Positions 27,138 to 36,506 of a stretch of 64,000 nt of DNA are shown here, piece after piece (position 1 is the stretch's first letter; each line of letters opens with the position of its first letter). The DNA comes from Pseudomonas sp. GV085. Lineage in GTDB: Bacteria > Pseudomonadota > Gammaproteobacteria > Pseudomonadales > Pseudomonadaceae. A program made the translations under genes and the position numbers. The DNA lies in contig NZ_QAOV01000001.1 in assembly GCF_003050925.1 (NCBI RefSeq), forward strand, positions 679,938 to 743,937, given 5' to 3'. The notes beneath the pieces are model-generated. The model had not been told where the DNA came from. It was given only the letters and a program-made list of their open reading frames with translations, and ran no database searches.

Positions 27138-27166
27138 TTGAGATTTATCCCGGCGCAGGTTTATAG
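27138..27166 (+). promoter_or_regulatory. sigma70 promoter of dgoK-dgoA-dgoD
   Basis: TTGAGA (27138-27143), 17 bases, TTATAG (27161-27166), preceded by TCATAATATGGGAT (27111-27124), which matches the SDR operator region. Twin of 19237-19265. Confidence 0.75.
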
Positions 27167-27206
27167 TCCCGCTCACTCACTGCCAAAAACCAAAACAGGT
27201 GAAGCG

Positions 27207-28199
27207 ATGCAGGCGCAATTGATCGCGCTCGACTGGGGGACAACCTCATTACGTGCTTACAAACTGGCTGAAGGTGGCTTGGTCCTCGAACAGCGTTCGC
27301 TGTCGTCGGGGATCATGCAGCTACCGAAAGCGCCGCGAATCATTGACGGCCGGGAATGCGCCGATGGTTTTGAACTGGCATTCGACGAGGCTTGCGGTGA
27401 CTGGCTCGATGCCCAGCCGGATTTGCCGGTGATTGCCTGCGGCATGGTCGGCAGCGCCCAGGGCTGGCGCGAAGCGGCCTACCGCGACACGCCGGCAAAC
27501 GTCGCCACTCTCGGTACTTCCTTGCAAACCGTGCGCAGCCTGCGCGGCATCGATGTGCACATCGTGCCCGGCGTCATCGAGCGTTCGCCTTTGCCGAACG
27601 TGATGCGCGGCGAAGAAACCCAGGTGCTCGGTGTGCTGCAAAACCTGACGAGCGAGGCGGGCGCTGATCTGCTGATCGGCCTGCCGGGCAGCCATTCGAA
27701 ATGGGTGGAAGTGGCCGACGGCTGCATCGTGCATTTCGATACGTTCATGACCGGCGAAGTGTTCGCCGTGCTCAGCGAGCACAGCATTCTCGGACGCACC
27801 CATCAGCGTGGCGGATCCTTCGATGGCGATGCGTTTGATCGTGGCGTGCAGGTCGCGTTGTCGGCGGACGGTGAAACCGGTCCGCTGTCGACCATGTTCA
27901 GCGCCCGCAGTCTCGGGCTGACCGGCGAATTGAGCGCCACCGCCCAGGCGGACTACCTGTCCGGCCTGCTGATCGGCCATGAGTTGGCGGCCCTGGCCAG
28001 CGTCCAGCGGCGCCGGCGCAACAGCGTGCACCTGCCTTCGATCATCCTCATCGGCAACACCCAACTCTGTGCCCGCTACAGCCGTGCGCTCGACGCCTGC
28101 GGTTTTGCCCGGGTGACCCTGGCCGAACAGGCCACCGAACGCGGATTGTGGCAACTGGCGCTGGCTGCCGGCCTGGTCACGCGCACCGCATCCCGTTAA
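27207..28199 (+). CDS. dgoK: 2-dehydro-3-deoxygalactonokinase
   Basis: 330-residue DgoK, which phosphorylates 2-keto-3-deoxygalactonate at O6. The ALDWGTTSLRAYK start, GMVGSAQGW, the NVMRGEETQ segment, GSHSKWV and FMTGE match E. coli DgoK in order. The ATG at 27207 behind AGGTGA is chosen; the upstream in-frame start lies inside the promoter. First gene of dgoK-dgoA-dgoD. Confidence 0.94.
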   Translation: MQAQLIALDWGTTSLRAYKLAEGGLVLEQRSLSSGIMQLPKAPRIIDGRECADGFELAFDEACGDWLDAQPDLPVIACGMVGSAQGWREAAYRDTPANVATLGTSLQTVRSLRGIDVHIVPGVIERSPLPNVMRGEETQVLGVLQNLTSEAGADLLIGLPGSHSKWVEVADGCIVHFDTFMTGEVFAVLSEHSILGRTHQRGGSFDGDAFDRGVQVALSADGETGPLSTMFSARSLGLTGELSATAQADYLSGLLIGHELAALASVQRRRRNSVHLPSIILIGNTQLCARYSRALDACGFARVTLAEQATERGLWQLALAAGLVTRTASR

Positions 28200-28218
28200 A
28201 CCTGACTGGAGACCTGAC

Positions 28219-28839
28219 ATGCTCAAACAAGCCTTGGCGCAAAACGGACTGATCGCGATCCTGCGCGGCCTGCGCCCGCAGGAAGCGGTCGCCATCGGCG
28301 AAGTCCTGTACGCCGCCGGATTTCGCGTCATCGAAGTGCCGCTCAATTCCCCTGAGCCGTACGAAAGTATCCGCATCCTGCGCAGCATCTTGCCCGCCGA
28401 TTGCCTGATCGGTGCCGGCACGGTGTTGACGCCGGAGCAGGTCGAGCAAGTGAAGGCCGCGGGCGGCCAGGTGATCGTCATGCCCCATAGCGATCCGAAG
28501 GTCTTGCGCGCGGCGAAAGCGGCGGGACTTTACCTGTCGCCGGGTGTCGCTACGCCGACCGAAGCCTTCGCGGCACTGGCTGAAGGCGCGGATGTGCTGA
28601 AGATGTTCCCGGCCGAGCAGATGGGGCCGGCGGTCGTCAAAGCCTGGCTGGCCGTGCTGCCGGCGGGAACGATTCTGGCGCCGGTCGGCGGCATCACGCC
28701 GGACAACATGCAGGTGTTTATCGACGCTGGCGTCAAAGGCTTCGGCCTCGGCTCGGGGCTGTTCAAACCGGGCATGACGGCGGAACAAGTGGCGGCCAAT
28801 GCCAAGGCCTATGTCGCTGCGTGGAAGGCCCTTCGATAA
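28219..28839 (+). CDS. dgoA: 2-dehydro-3-deoxy-6-phosphogalactonate aldolase
   Basis: 206-residue class I aldolase that splits KDPGal into pyruvate and glyceraldehyde 3-phosphate. Glu39 in VIEVPLNSPEP and the Schiff-base Lys128 in DVLKMFPAE are present, as is Arg16 in ILRG. It lies 19 bases after dgoK and 48 before dgoD. Confidence 0.94.
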   Translation: MLKQALAQNGLIAILRGLRPQEAVAIGEVLYAAGFRVIEVPLNSPEPYESIRILRSILPADCLIGAGTVLTPEQVEQVKAAGGQVIVMPHSDPKVLRAAKAAGLYLSPGVATPTEAFAALAEGADVLKMFPAEQMGPAVVKAWLAVLPAGTILAPVGGITPDNMQVFIDAGVKGFGLGSGLFKPGMTAEQVAANAKAYVAAWKALR

Positions 28840-28887
28840 GACTTTTTGGGCGCTGCGAGCGCTGCATCTAACAAGAGAGACAAACAG

Positions 28888-30036
28888 ATGAAAATCACCA
28901 AACTGACCACCTTCATCGTTCCGCCGCGCTGGTGCTTCCTCAAGGTCGAAACCGACGAGGGCGTCACCGGTTGGGGTGAGCCCGTGGTCGAAGGCCGCGC
29001 CCACACCGTTGCCGCTGCCGTTGAAGAATTGTCCGACTACCTGATCGGCAAAGACCCGCGCAACATCGAAGACATCTGGACCGTGCTCTATCGCGGCGGC
29101 TTCTACCGTGGCGGCGCGATCCACATGAGCGCCCTGGCCGGTATCGACCAGGCTTTGTGGGACATCAAAGGCAAGGCGCTGGGCGTGTCGGTCAGCGACC
29201 TGTTGGGCGGTCAGGTGCGGGACAAGATTCGTGTGTATTCGTGGATCGGCGGCGACCGTCCGGCAGATACCGCACGGGCGGCGAAAGAAGCGGTCGAGCG
29301 TGGTTTCACTGCGGTGAAAATGAACGGTACCGAAGAACTGCAATTCCTCGACACCTTCGACAAGGTCGACCAGGCCCTGGCCAATGTCGCTGCCGTGCGC
29401 GATGCCGTCGGCCCGAACGTCGGCATCGGCGTGGACTTCCATGGCCGGGTGCACAAGCCCATGGCCAAGGTGCTGATGAAGGAACTCGATCCGTACAAGC
29501 TGATGTTCATCGAAGAACCGGTGCTCAGCGAAAACTACGAGGCGCTCAAAGAGCTCGCGCCGCTGACCAGCACGCCGATCGCCCTGGGTGAGCGGCTGTT
29601 CTCGCGCTGGGACTTCAAGCGCGTGCTCAGCGAAGGCTACGTCGACATCATCCAACCGGATGCCTCCCACGCCGGCGGTATCACCGAGACTCGCAAGATC
29701 GCCAACATGGCCGAAGCCTATGACGTCGCGCTGGCGCTGCATTGCCCACTGGGCCCGATTGCCTTGGCGGCCTGCCTGCAACTGGACGCCGCTTGCTACA
29801 ACGCATTCATTCAGGAGCAGAGCCTGGGCATCCATTACAACGAGAGCAACGACCTGCTCGACTACGTCAAGGACCCACGGGTGTTCGACTACGACCAAGG
29901 CTTCGTGAAGATCCCGAACGGCCCGGGCCTGGGCATCGAGATCAACGAGGAATACGTGATCGAACGCGCGGCCATCGGCCACCGCTGGCGCAACCCGATC
30001 TGGCGCCATGCCGATGGCAGCTTTGCCGAGTGGTGA
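28888..30036 (+). CDS. dgoD: D-galactonate dehydratase
   Basis: 382-residue enolase-superfamily enzyme converting D-galactonate to 2-keto-3-deoxygalactonate. The length and all key positions equal those of E. coli DgoD: metal ligands Asp183, Glu209 and Glu235, and catalytic His185 and His285. The ATG at 28888 follows AAGAGAGA; the upstream in-frame start would add 14 unrelated residues. This gene is the firmest marker of the galactonate pathway here. Confidence 0.96.
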   Translation: MKITKLTTFIVPPRWCFLKVETDEGVTGWGEPVVEGRAHTVAAAVEELSDYLIGKDPRNIEDIWTVLYRGGFYRGGAIHMSALAGIDQALWDIKGKALGVSVSDLLGGQVRDKIRVYSWIGGDRPADTARAAKEAVERGFTAVKMNGTEELQFLDTFDKVDQALANVAAVRDAVGPNVGIGVDFHGRVHKPMAKVLMKELDPYKLMFIEEPVLSENYEALKELAPLTSTPIALGERLFSRWDFKRVLSEGYVDIIQPDASHAGGITETRKIANMAEAYDVALALHCPLGPIALAACLQLDAACYNAFIQEQSLGIHYNESNDLLDYVKDPRVFDYDQGFVKIPNGPGLGIEINEEYVIERAAIGHRWRNPIWRHADGSFAEW

Positions 30037-30059
30037 GTGATCCCTGACCCACCACAAAT

Positions 30060-30154
30060 CCCTTGTAGGAGCGAGCCTGCTCGCGATGGTGTGTCTGTCG
30101 CCATCAATGGTGAATGACACACCGCTATCGCGAGCAGGCTCACTCCTACAAGGG
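30060..30154. repeat. REP pair, family A
   Basis: CCCTTGTAGGAGCGAGCCTG and its near-complement CAGGCTCACTCCTACAAGGG frame a 55-base centre. Outer GGTGTG and CACACC also pair. It lies between dgoD and the MFS carrier. Confidence 0.88.
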
Positions 30155-30207
30155 GTCTGCGTCAGCCTTTAGAACGACCTCAATAACCATAAGAAGAGGC
30201 ACCCCTC

Positions 30208-31518
30208 ATGCAACCGCAAACCCTCACCGGGCAGGCGTCGTTGGTGACGCCCAGCCGCAAGCGTTTTTTCATCATGGTGCTGTTGTTCATCACCGTGGTG
30301 ATCAACTACCTGGACCGCAGCAACCTGTCGATTGCCGCCCCGGCATTGACCAGTGACCTGGGCATCGACCCGATCCACGTCGGCCTGATCTTCTCCGCGT
30401 TCGGCTGGACCTACGCTGCCATGCAAATCCCTGGCGGCTGGCTGGTGGATCGTGTGCCGCCACGGATTCTGTACAGCGTTGCCTTGCTGCTGTGGTCGGT
30501 GGCCACGGTGATGCTCGGCTTCGCCGCCAGCTTCATCGCGCTGTTCGTGTTGCGTATGGCTGTCGGTGCGCTGGAAGCGCCGGCGTATCCGATCAACAGC
30601 CGCGTGGTCACCACCTGGTTTCCAGAGCGCGAGCGCGCTACGGCGATTGGTTTTTACACCTCCGGGCAGTTCGTCGGCCTGGCCTTCCTGACACCGGTAC
30701 TGGCGTGGCTTCAGCACGAATTCGGCTGGCACATGGTGTTCGTCGCCACCGGCGCGGTGGGCATTGTGTGGGCGGTGATCTGGTACGCGGTGTATCGCGA
30801 GCCGCGGGATTTCAAAGGCGCCAATGACGCGGAAATCGATTTGATCCGCGAGGGCGGCGGGTTGGTGGATATCCAGGCCGAACAGGCCAAAGTCAAAGCC
30901 AAATTCAGCTGGACTGACCTGGGCATTGTCCTGACCAAGCGCAAACTCTGGGGCATCTACCTCGGCCAGTTCTGCCTCAACTCAACGCTGTGGTTTTTCC
31001 TGACCTGGTTCCCGACCTACCTGGTGAAATACCGCGGCATGGACTTCATCAAGTCCGGCCTGTTGGCGTCGCTGCCGTTTCTCGCCGCGTTCATCGGTGT
31101 GCTGTGTTCCGGTTTCTTCTCGGACTTTTTGATCCGTCGCGGCTGCACGGTGGGTTTCGCCCGCAAGTTGCCGATCATCAGCGGTTTGCTGATTTCCACC
31201 TCGATCATCGGCGCCAACTTTGTCGAGTCGACGCCGTTGGTGATTGCCTTCCTCGCGCTGGCATTCTTCGGCAATGGCCTGGCTTCGATCACCTGGTCGC
31301 TGGTATCGACGCTCGCCCCGGCGCGCCTGCTCGGGCTGACCGGCGGGGTGTTCAACTTCATCGGTAACCTGTCGGCGATCGCCACGCCTATCGTGATCGG
31401 TTTCCTCGCGACGGGAGATTCTTTTGCCCCGGCGATCACCTACATCTCGGTGCTGGCATTGATTGGCGCACTGTCCTACATCCTGCTGGTGGGCAAGGTC
31501 GAGCGTATCAAGTTGTAG
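30208..31518 (+). CDS. dgoT: DgoT-like D-galactonate MFS transporter
   Basis: 436-residue MFS carrier of the anion:cation symporter class with 12 membrane segments. NYLDRSNLSIAAP in helix 1 and GGWLVDRVPPR after helix 2 are typical of hexonate carriers such as E. coli DgoT. Next to dgoD, D-galactonate is the likely substrate, though glucarate-type carriers share these motifs. Confidence 0.85.
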   Translation: MQPQTLTGQASLVTPSRKRFFIMVLLFITVVINYLDRSNLSIAAPALTSDLGIDPIHVGLIFSAFGWTYAAMQIPGGWLVDRVPPRILYSVALLLWSVATVMLGFAASFIALFVLRMAVGALEAPAYPINSRVVTTWFPERERATAIGFYTSGQFVGLAFLTPVLAWLQHEFGWHMVFVATGAVGIVWAVIWYAVYREPRDFKGANDAEIDLIREGGGLVDIQAEQAKVKAKFSWTDLGIVLTKRKLWGIYLGQFCLNSTLWFFLTWFPTYLVKYRGMDFIKSGLLASLPFLAAFIGVLCSGFFSDFLIRRGCTVGFARKLPIISGLLISTSIIGANFVESTPLVIAFLALAFFGNGLASITWSLVSTLAPARLLGLTGGVFNFIGNLSAIATPIVIGFLATGDSFAPAITYISVLALIGALSYILLVGKVERIKL

Positions 31519-31578
31519 TCGTGGCGCGCGGGCGACCATAATGCCGCCCGTTCACTCGCTCAACGGTAAAGGCTGGAT

Positions 31579-32382
31579 ATGCAGGAAGACGCCCCAAAAA
31601 TCGCCAAGGACGCCGCGCCGACCGGCACCCAGACCCTGCTTCGCGGTCTGGGTGTGGTCCAGGCCGTGGCCAGTGGCGCCCGCGATCTCAAGGAAATCGC
31701 CCGGCTGATCGGCACCACGCGCAGCACCACCCATCGCCTGGCCAGTTGCCTGGTGGACGAGCGTTATCTGCGGGTGGTGCCGCAAGTCGGTTATCTGCTG
31801 GGGCCGAAACTGATCGAACTGGGGTTCCAGGCCCGTGAAGAGTTGCCGCTGGTGACCCTGGCCGGGCCGTATCTGGACGAGTTGTCGGCGTTGACCGGCG
31901 ACACCATTCACCTGGCGATCCGCGAAGGCGACGAAGTGCTGTACCTGCACAAGAATCCGGGGCGCAATGGCCCGGAAATGCGCTCGCGGGTCGGCCATCG
32001 CATGCCGTTGGCGCGCACCGGGATCGGCAAGGCACTGATGCTCGATGATTCACCGCAAGAGTGGCAGCGCCTGTACGAGGTCAGTTTGCCGGTGGGTGGG
32101 AAAAATCAATTCTGGCCACAGCACCCGGAGCAGTCCTGGGAGCAGTTCGAGCAGCGCATGGTCGAGTACGTGGCCGGCGGTTACGCCTTCGATCTGGAAG
32201 ACAACGAACCGTCGATCCGCTGCGTGGCGGCGCCGATTCGCGATGCCAGCAAGCGTATCGTCGCCGGCATCAGCATCGCCAGCACCGTGCCATACATGCC
32301 GCTGGAAAAAATGGCCGAGCTGATTCCCCTGATCAAAGGGGTCACGGCCCGGCTGTCGGCGGAGCTGGGTCTTAAGGTTTAA
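31579..32382 (+). CDS. IclR family transcriptional regulator
   Basis: 267-residue IclR-type regulator. The winged helix is at about residues 20-80 (DLKEIARLIGTTRSTTHRLA) and the effector domain has GHRMPLARTGIGKAL. It closes the galactonate set and may act on the twin promoters at 19237 and 27138 (inference). It converges with the alcohol dehydrogenase gene, their stop codons overlapping inside a 20-base near-palindrome at 32371-32390. Confidence 0.88.
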   Translation: MQEDAPKIAKDAAPTGTQTLLRGLGVVQAVASGARDLKEIARLIGTTRSTTHRLASCLVDERYLRVVPQVGYLLGPKLIELGFQAREELPLVTLAGPYLDELSALTGDTIHLAIREGDEVLYLHKNPGRNGPEMRSRVGHRMPLARTGIGKALMLDDSPQEWQRLYEVSLPVGGKNQFWPQHPEQSWEQFEQRMVEYVAGGYAFDLEDNEPSIRCVAAPIRDASKRIVAGISIASTVPYMPLEKMAELIPLIKGVTARLSAELGLKV

Positions 32383-33431
32383 ACCTTGAGGGTCGCCATG
32401 TCGATGACGAAGCGGTACTTCACGTCACCGGCGATCATGCGGGCGTAAGCCTCGTTGATCTGGCGGATGTCGAGCATTTCGATGTCGCAGGTGATGTTGT
32501 GCTCGGCGCAGAAATCCAGCACTTCCTGGGTTTCGGCGATGCCGCCGATCAGCGAGCCGGCCAATACCCGGCGGCCCAGGACCAGTTTGGCCGCATGCAC
32601 TGGCGGCTCTACGGGTTCGATCAACCCCACCAGAATATGCACGCCGTCGAAACGCAGGGTGTCGAGGTAGGGGTTGAGGTCGTGCTGCACCGGAATGGTG
32701 TCGAGCAGGAAGTCGAAGTGACCGGCGGCGGCCTGCATCTGCGCGTCATCGGTGGACACGATCACATGGTCCGCGCCCTGGCGGCGAGCCTCTTCGGCCT
32801 TGCTTGCCGAACGGGTGAACAGCGTCACTTCGGCGCCCATCGCCTTGGCGAACTTGATGCCCATGTGGCCGAGGCCGCCCATGCCCAGAATCCCGACCTT
32901 GTCTCCGGCTTTCACGCCGTAGTGCTTGAGTGGCGAATAAGTGGTGATACCGGCGCACAGAATCGGTGCGGCACTGGCCAGGTTCAGTTTCTCGGGGATG
33001 CGTACCACAAAGTGCTCGCTGACCACGATGCTGTCGGAGTAGCCGCCCATGGTGTTGCTGCCATCCACGCGGTCCGGGGTGGCGTAGGTCATGGTCGGGC
33101 CTTCGAGGCAATATTGCTCCAGGTTGGCCTGGCAAGCTTCGCAATGGCGGCATGAATCGACCATGCAGCCGACACCGACCAGATCGCCGACTTTGTGTTG
33201 GGTGACATTCGCACCGACGGCGGTCACCTTGCCTACGATTTCGTGACCAGGCATCAGCGGGTAAACGGCAATGCCCCACTCGTTGCGGGCCTGATGGATG
33301 TCTGAATGGCAGACGCCGCAGTAGAGAATCTCGATGGCAATGTCGTCGGCCCGTGGGCTGCGGCGTTCGAATTTCACAGGGGCGAGGGGAGTGGTGGCCG
33401 ACTGGGCGGCGTATCCGATGGCGGTGTACAT
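32379..33431 (-). CDS. zinc-dependent NAD(P) alcohol dehydrogenase (YahK/CAD type)
   Basis: 350-residue medium-chain dehydrogenase. The catalytic zinc site is Cys and His in CGVCHSDIH and GHEIVG; the structural zinc is held by the four Cys of CMVDSCRHCEACQ...YC. The cofactor loop is GMGGLGHMG followed by TRSASK, suggesting NADPH. The family reduces many aldehydes. The ATG at 33431 is chosen over the longer frame because MYTAIGYAAQ is the usual N-terminus. Divergent from an AraC gene. Confidence 0.9.
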   Translation of the reverse strand: MYTAIGYAAQSATTPLAPVKFERRSPRADDIAIEILYCGVCHSDIHQARNEWGIAVYPLMPGHEIVGKVTAVGANVTQHKVGDLVGVGCMVDSCRHCEACQANLEQYCLEGPTMTYATPDRVDGSNTMGGYSDSIVVSEHFVVRIPEKLNLASAAPILCAGITTYSPLKHYGVKAGDKVGILGMGGLGHMGIKFAKAMGAEVTLFTRSASKAEEARRQGADHVIVSTDDAQMQAAAGHFDFLLDTIPVQHDLNPYLDTLRFDGVHILVGLIEPVEPPVHAAKLVLGRRVLAGSLIGGIAETQEVLDFCAEHNITCDIEMLDIRQINEAYARMIAGDVKYRFVIDMATLKV

Positions 33432-33610
33432 GGTGAACCTCGCAAAAGCGCTGACGGGTGAGGTGGCGCATTCTGGGCGCCGAACCCGGTAGCAGCCATG
33501 GCGATTCCTCCGGGTGTCATGCCTATTCCTCCGGCATCGCTCCTTGAGCGATTCCATTGGCGATCAGACCTGCGATGATGCTTTCATCCCTTTTTTTCGA
33601 AGTTTTTTTC

Positions 33611-34501
33611 ATGCAGTTGACCCGTCATCTTGATGCCAACGCCACCCTGGTTTCGCTGATCGAGCCGCTGTCCACTCGCAACGGTTTCGTCCCGACTGCG
33701 TTACCGGGCGTGCAGGTCCTGCGGGCCAGTTGCGACGTGGCCCGTGGGCCGCAGATCTATGAGCCGAGCCTGGTGATCATCGCCCAGGGCAGCAAACTGG
33801 CGTACCTGGGACCGCGCACTCTGGAATATGGCGCAGGGCACTACCTGATTCAGGCGCTGCCGGTGCCGTTCGAGTGTGAAACCTTTGCCGCGCCGAGCGG
33901 GCCAATGCTGGGCGTGTCTGTCGCGATCGACCGGGTGATGCTGGGTGAGCTGGTATTGGCAATGGGCTTGGCGCCGGGGCGGCATATTCCGGCGCAAACA
34001 CCTGAGTCCATGACCTCGGCAGTGCTCGATGATGCGATGCGTGGTTGTGTCGAGCGACTGTTGCGTTGCCTGCACGATCCGCTGGAGTGCCAGATCATGG
34101 GGCAAGCGCGCTTGCGCGAGTTGCTGTTCGTCGCATTGCGCGGTCCGCAAGCCGATGTGTTGCGGGCGCTGGTTGAACAGCAGGGGCAGTTCGCCCGGAT
34201 CGCGGCATCCCTCAGTCATCTGCATGCGCATTTCGCCGAACCGCTGAACGTCGAGACCCTGGCCAGTTGCGCGAACATGAGTGCGTCGACCTTTCACGAG
34301 CATTTCAAGCGCAGCACCTTGTTGTCGCCGGTGCAGTATCTGAAGCGATTGCGTTTGCTCAGGGCGCAGCAGTTGTTGCTGGGCGAGGGGCTAGGCGTGG
34401 CGCAGGTGGCGCATCGGGTGGGGTATCAGAGCACGTCGCAGTTCAGTCGCGAGTACAAGCGCTACTTTGAGCGTAGCCCTGGGGATGAACGCGCCGCTTG
34501 A
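33611..34501 (+). CDS. AraC family regulator (YqhC-like)
   Basis: 296-residue regulator with the N-terminal cupin domain typical of YqhC-type proteins (QIYEPSLVIIAQGSK) and two C-terminal helix-turn-helices (VETLASCANMSASTFHEHFK and VAQVAHRVGYQSTSQFSREYK). It is divergent from the alcohol dehydrogenase, the arrangement of yqhC and yqhD, so aldehyde-responsive control of that gene is likely. The ATG at 33611 lacks a good ribosome site; ATG 33575 or 33578 is an alternative. Confidence 0.85.
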   Translation: MQLTRHLDANATLVSLIEPLSTRNGFVPTALPGVQVLRASCDVARGPQIYEPSLVIIAQGSKLAYLGPRTLEYGAGHYLIQALPVPFECETFAAPSGPMLGVSVAIDRVMLGELVLAMGLAPGRHIPAQTPESMTSAVLDDAMRGCVERLLRCLHDPLECQIMGQARLRELLFVALRGPQADVLRALVEQQGQFARIAASLSHLHAHFAEPLNVETLASCANMSASTFHEHFKRSTLLSPVQYLKRLRLLRAQQLLLGEGLGVAQVAHRVGYQSTSQFSREYKRYFERSPGDERAA

Positions 34502-34517
34502 GTCACCGCCAATCCTC

Positions 34518-34607
34518 TGTGGGAGCGAGCCTGCTCGCGAATGCGGTGTGTCAGTCAACATAGATGTTGGATGTCAGGCCGCCTTCGCGAGCAGGCTCGC
34601 TCCCACA
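34518..34607. repeat. REP pair, family A
   Basis: TGTGGGAGCGAGCCTGCTCG at the left and CGAGCAGGCTCGCTCCCACA at the right, about 50 bases apart; outer CGAATGCGG and CCGCCTTCG pair partly. Confidence 0.9.
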
Positions 34608-34641
34608 TTTGTTTTGTGGTGTGGCTTGAACTGCAGGCAAC

Positions 34642-34666
34642 AAAAAGGCCCCCGTTTCGGGAGCCT
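34642..34666 (-). terminator. Rho-independent terminator of etfD
   Basis: On the - strand AAGGCTCCCG, loop AAA, CGGGGGCCTT and T-rich end. One mismatch in a ten-base stem. It lies 18 bases after the ETF-QO stop. Confidence 0.85.
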
Positions 34667-34684
34667 TGATGTTCGTGGTTCGGC

Positions 34685-36349
34685 TTACATGTTCGGGTAA
34701 GTCGGGCCGCCGGCGCCTTCAGGTGTCACCCAGGTGATGTTCTGTGCAGGATCCTTGATGTCACAGGTCTTGCAGTGAACGCAGTTCTGGGCGTTGATCT
34801 GGAAGCGCTTCTCGCCGTCTTCCTTGGTGATCACTTCGTACACGCCAGCCGGGCAGTAACGCTGGGCAGGCTCATCGTACAGCGGCAGGTTCTTGCTGAT
34901 CGGGATGCTCGGATCGGCGAGCTTGAGATGGCACGGCTGCTCTTCTTCATGGTTGGTACCGGAGATGAACACCGAGCTGAGTTTGTCGAAGCTGATTTTG
35001 CCGTCGGGTTTCGGGTAGTCGATCTTCTTGCAGTCGGCCGCGAGCTTCAGGCAAGCGTAATCCGGCTTGGTGTCGTGCAGGGTGAACGGCAGTTTGCCGC
35101 CGAAGATGTTCTGGTCGAGCCAGTTGAAACCACCGCCGACGATGGCGCCGAACTTGTGGATCGCCGGGCCGAAGTTGCGACTGGCGAACAGTTCTTCGTA
35201 GAGCCAGCTCTTCTTGAAGGCGTCGACGTAGGTGGTCAGTTCTTCGCTGCCGTCCTTCTCGGCGAACAGCGCGTCAGCCACCGATTCAGCGGCGAGCATG
35301 CCGGATTTCATCGCGGTGTGGCTGCCTTTGATCTTGGCGAAGTTCAGGGTGCCGAGGTCGCAACCGATCAGCGCGCCGCCCTTGAACACCATTTTCGGCA
35401 GCGAGTTCAGGCCGCCCTTGCTGATCGCGCGGGCGCCGTAGCTGATGCGCTTGCCGCCTTCCAGGTACTGCTTGAGCACCGGGTGATGCTTGAGGCGCTG
35501 GAACTCGTCGAACGGCGACAGGTAGGTGTTGCTGTAGGACAGGTCGACGATCAGACCGACGACCACCTGGTTGTTTTCCAGGTGATAGAGGAATGAGCCA
35601 CCGGTGTTCTCGGTGCCCATGATGTCCATCGGCCAACCGGCAGTGTGCACCACCAGGCCAGGCTGGTGTTTGGCCGGGTCGACTTCCCAGATTTCTTTCA
35701 GGCCGATGCCGTAGTGCTGGGCATCAGCGTCAGTGTCCAGGTTGAAACGCTTGATCAGCTGCTTGCCGATGTGGCCACGGCAACCTTCGGCGAACAGCGT
35801 GTACTTGCCGCGCAGTTCCATGCCCGGGGTGTACAGGCCTTCCTTCGGGTTACCTTCGCGGTCGACGCCCAGGTCGCCGGTGATGATCCCGCGCACCACG
35901 CCGTTCTCGTCGATCAGCGCTTCCTGAGCAGCGAAGCCCGGGTAGATTTCCACGCCCAGGTTCTCGGCCTGCTGGGCCAGCCAGCGGCACAGGTTGCCCA
36001 GGGAGATGATGTAGTTGCCTTCGTTGTGCATGGTCTTGGGCACAAAGAAGTCTGGAATTTTTTGCGCGCTCTCAGCGTTCTTCAGAACGAAGATGTCGTC
36101 GCGGGTGACGGGGGTGTTCAGCGGCGCGCCGAGTGCTTTCCAGTCCGGGAACAGTTCGTTCAGGGCCCGTGGTTCGAACACGGCACCGGACAGAATGTGA
36201 GCACCGACTTCGGAGCCTTTTTCGACCACGCAGACGCTGATTTCCTTACCGGCTTCGGCGGCCTTCTGCTTCAAGCGGCAGGCGGCGGAAAGACCCGCGG
36301 GGCCGGCACCGACGATGACAACGTCGAATTCCATGTATTCGCGTTCCAC
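34685..36349 (-). CDS. etfD: electron transfer flavoprotein-ubiquinone oxidoreductase
   Basis: 554-residue membrane-associated flavo-iron-sulfur enzyme passing electrons from ETF to ubiquinone during fatty-acid and amino-acid oxidation. The FAD motif VIVGAGPAGLSAA is at the N-terminus; the C-terminal 4Fe-4S site uses the Cys of YCPAGVYE and NCVHCKTCDI. The GTG at 36349 behind TAGGAG gives MEREYMEFD, as in P. aeruginosa PA2953. Divergent from etfBA. Confidence 0.95.
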   Translation of the reverse strand: MEREYMEFDVVIVGAGPAGLSAACRLKQKAAEAGKEISVCVVEKGSEVGAHILSGAVFEPRALNELFPDWKALGAPLNTPVTRDDIFVLKNAESAQKIPDFFVPKTMHNEGNYIISLGNLCRWLAQQAENLGVEIYPGFAAQEALIDENGVVRGIITGDLGVDREGNPKEGLYTPGMELRGKYTLFAEGCRGHIGKQLIKRFNLDTDADAQHYGIGLKEIWEVDPAKHQPGLVVHTAGWPMDIMGTENTGGSFLYHLENNQVVVGLIVDLSYSNTYLSPFDEFQRLKHHPVLKQYLEGGKRISYGARAISKGGLNSLPKMVFKGGALIGCDLGTLNFAKIKGSHTAMKSGMLAAESVADALFAEKDGSEELTTYVDAFKKSWLYEELFASRNFGPAIHKFGAIVGGGFNWLDQNIFGGKLPFTLHDTKPDYACLKLAADCKKIDYPKPDGKISFDKLSSVFISGTNHEEEQPCHLKLADPSIPISKNLPLYDEPAQRYCPAGVYEVITKEDGEKRFQINAQNCVHCKTCDIKDPAQNITWVTPEGAGGPTYPNM

Positions 36350-36475
36350 AGGTTATCTCCTACTCAAGGCTCAACAGTTTTTTTTCTAATTTGGAGGTTC
36401 AGTGTCGCATCCATGAATCCCGGCGCAACGCCGAGAGCGGACAATCGATTGACCACCTTTCTCTTTGGGTGGCGC

Positions 36476-36504
36476 ATTATATCTACACCACTCTCAGCGT
36501 CCAA
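36476..36504 (-). promoter_or_regulatory. sigma70 promoter of etfD
   Basis: On the - strand TTGGAC (36499-36504), 17 bases, TATAAT (36476-36481). Strong match; transcription should begin near 36469, about 120 bases before the GTG. Confidence 0.8.
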
Positions 36505-36506
36505 TA

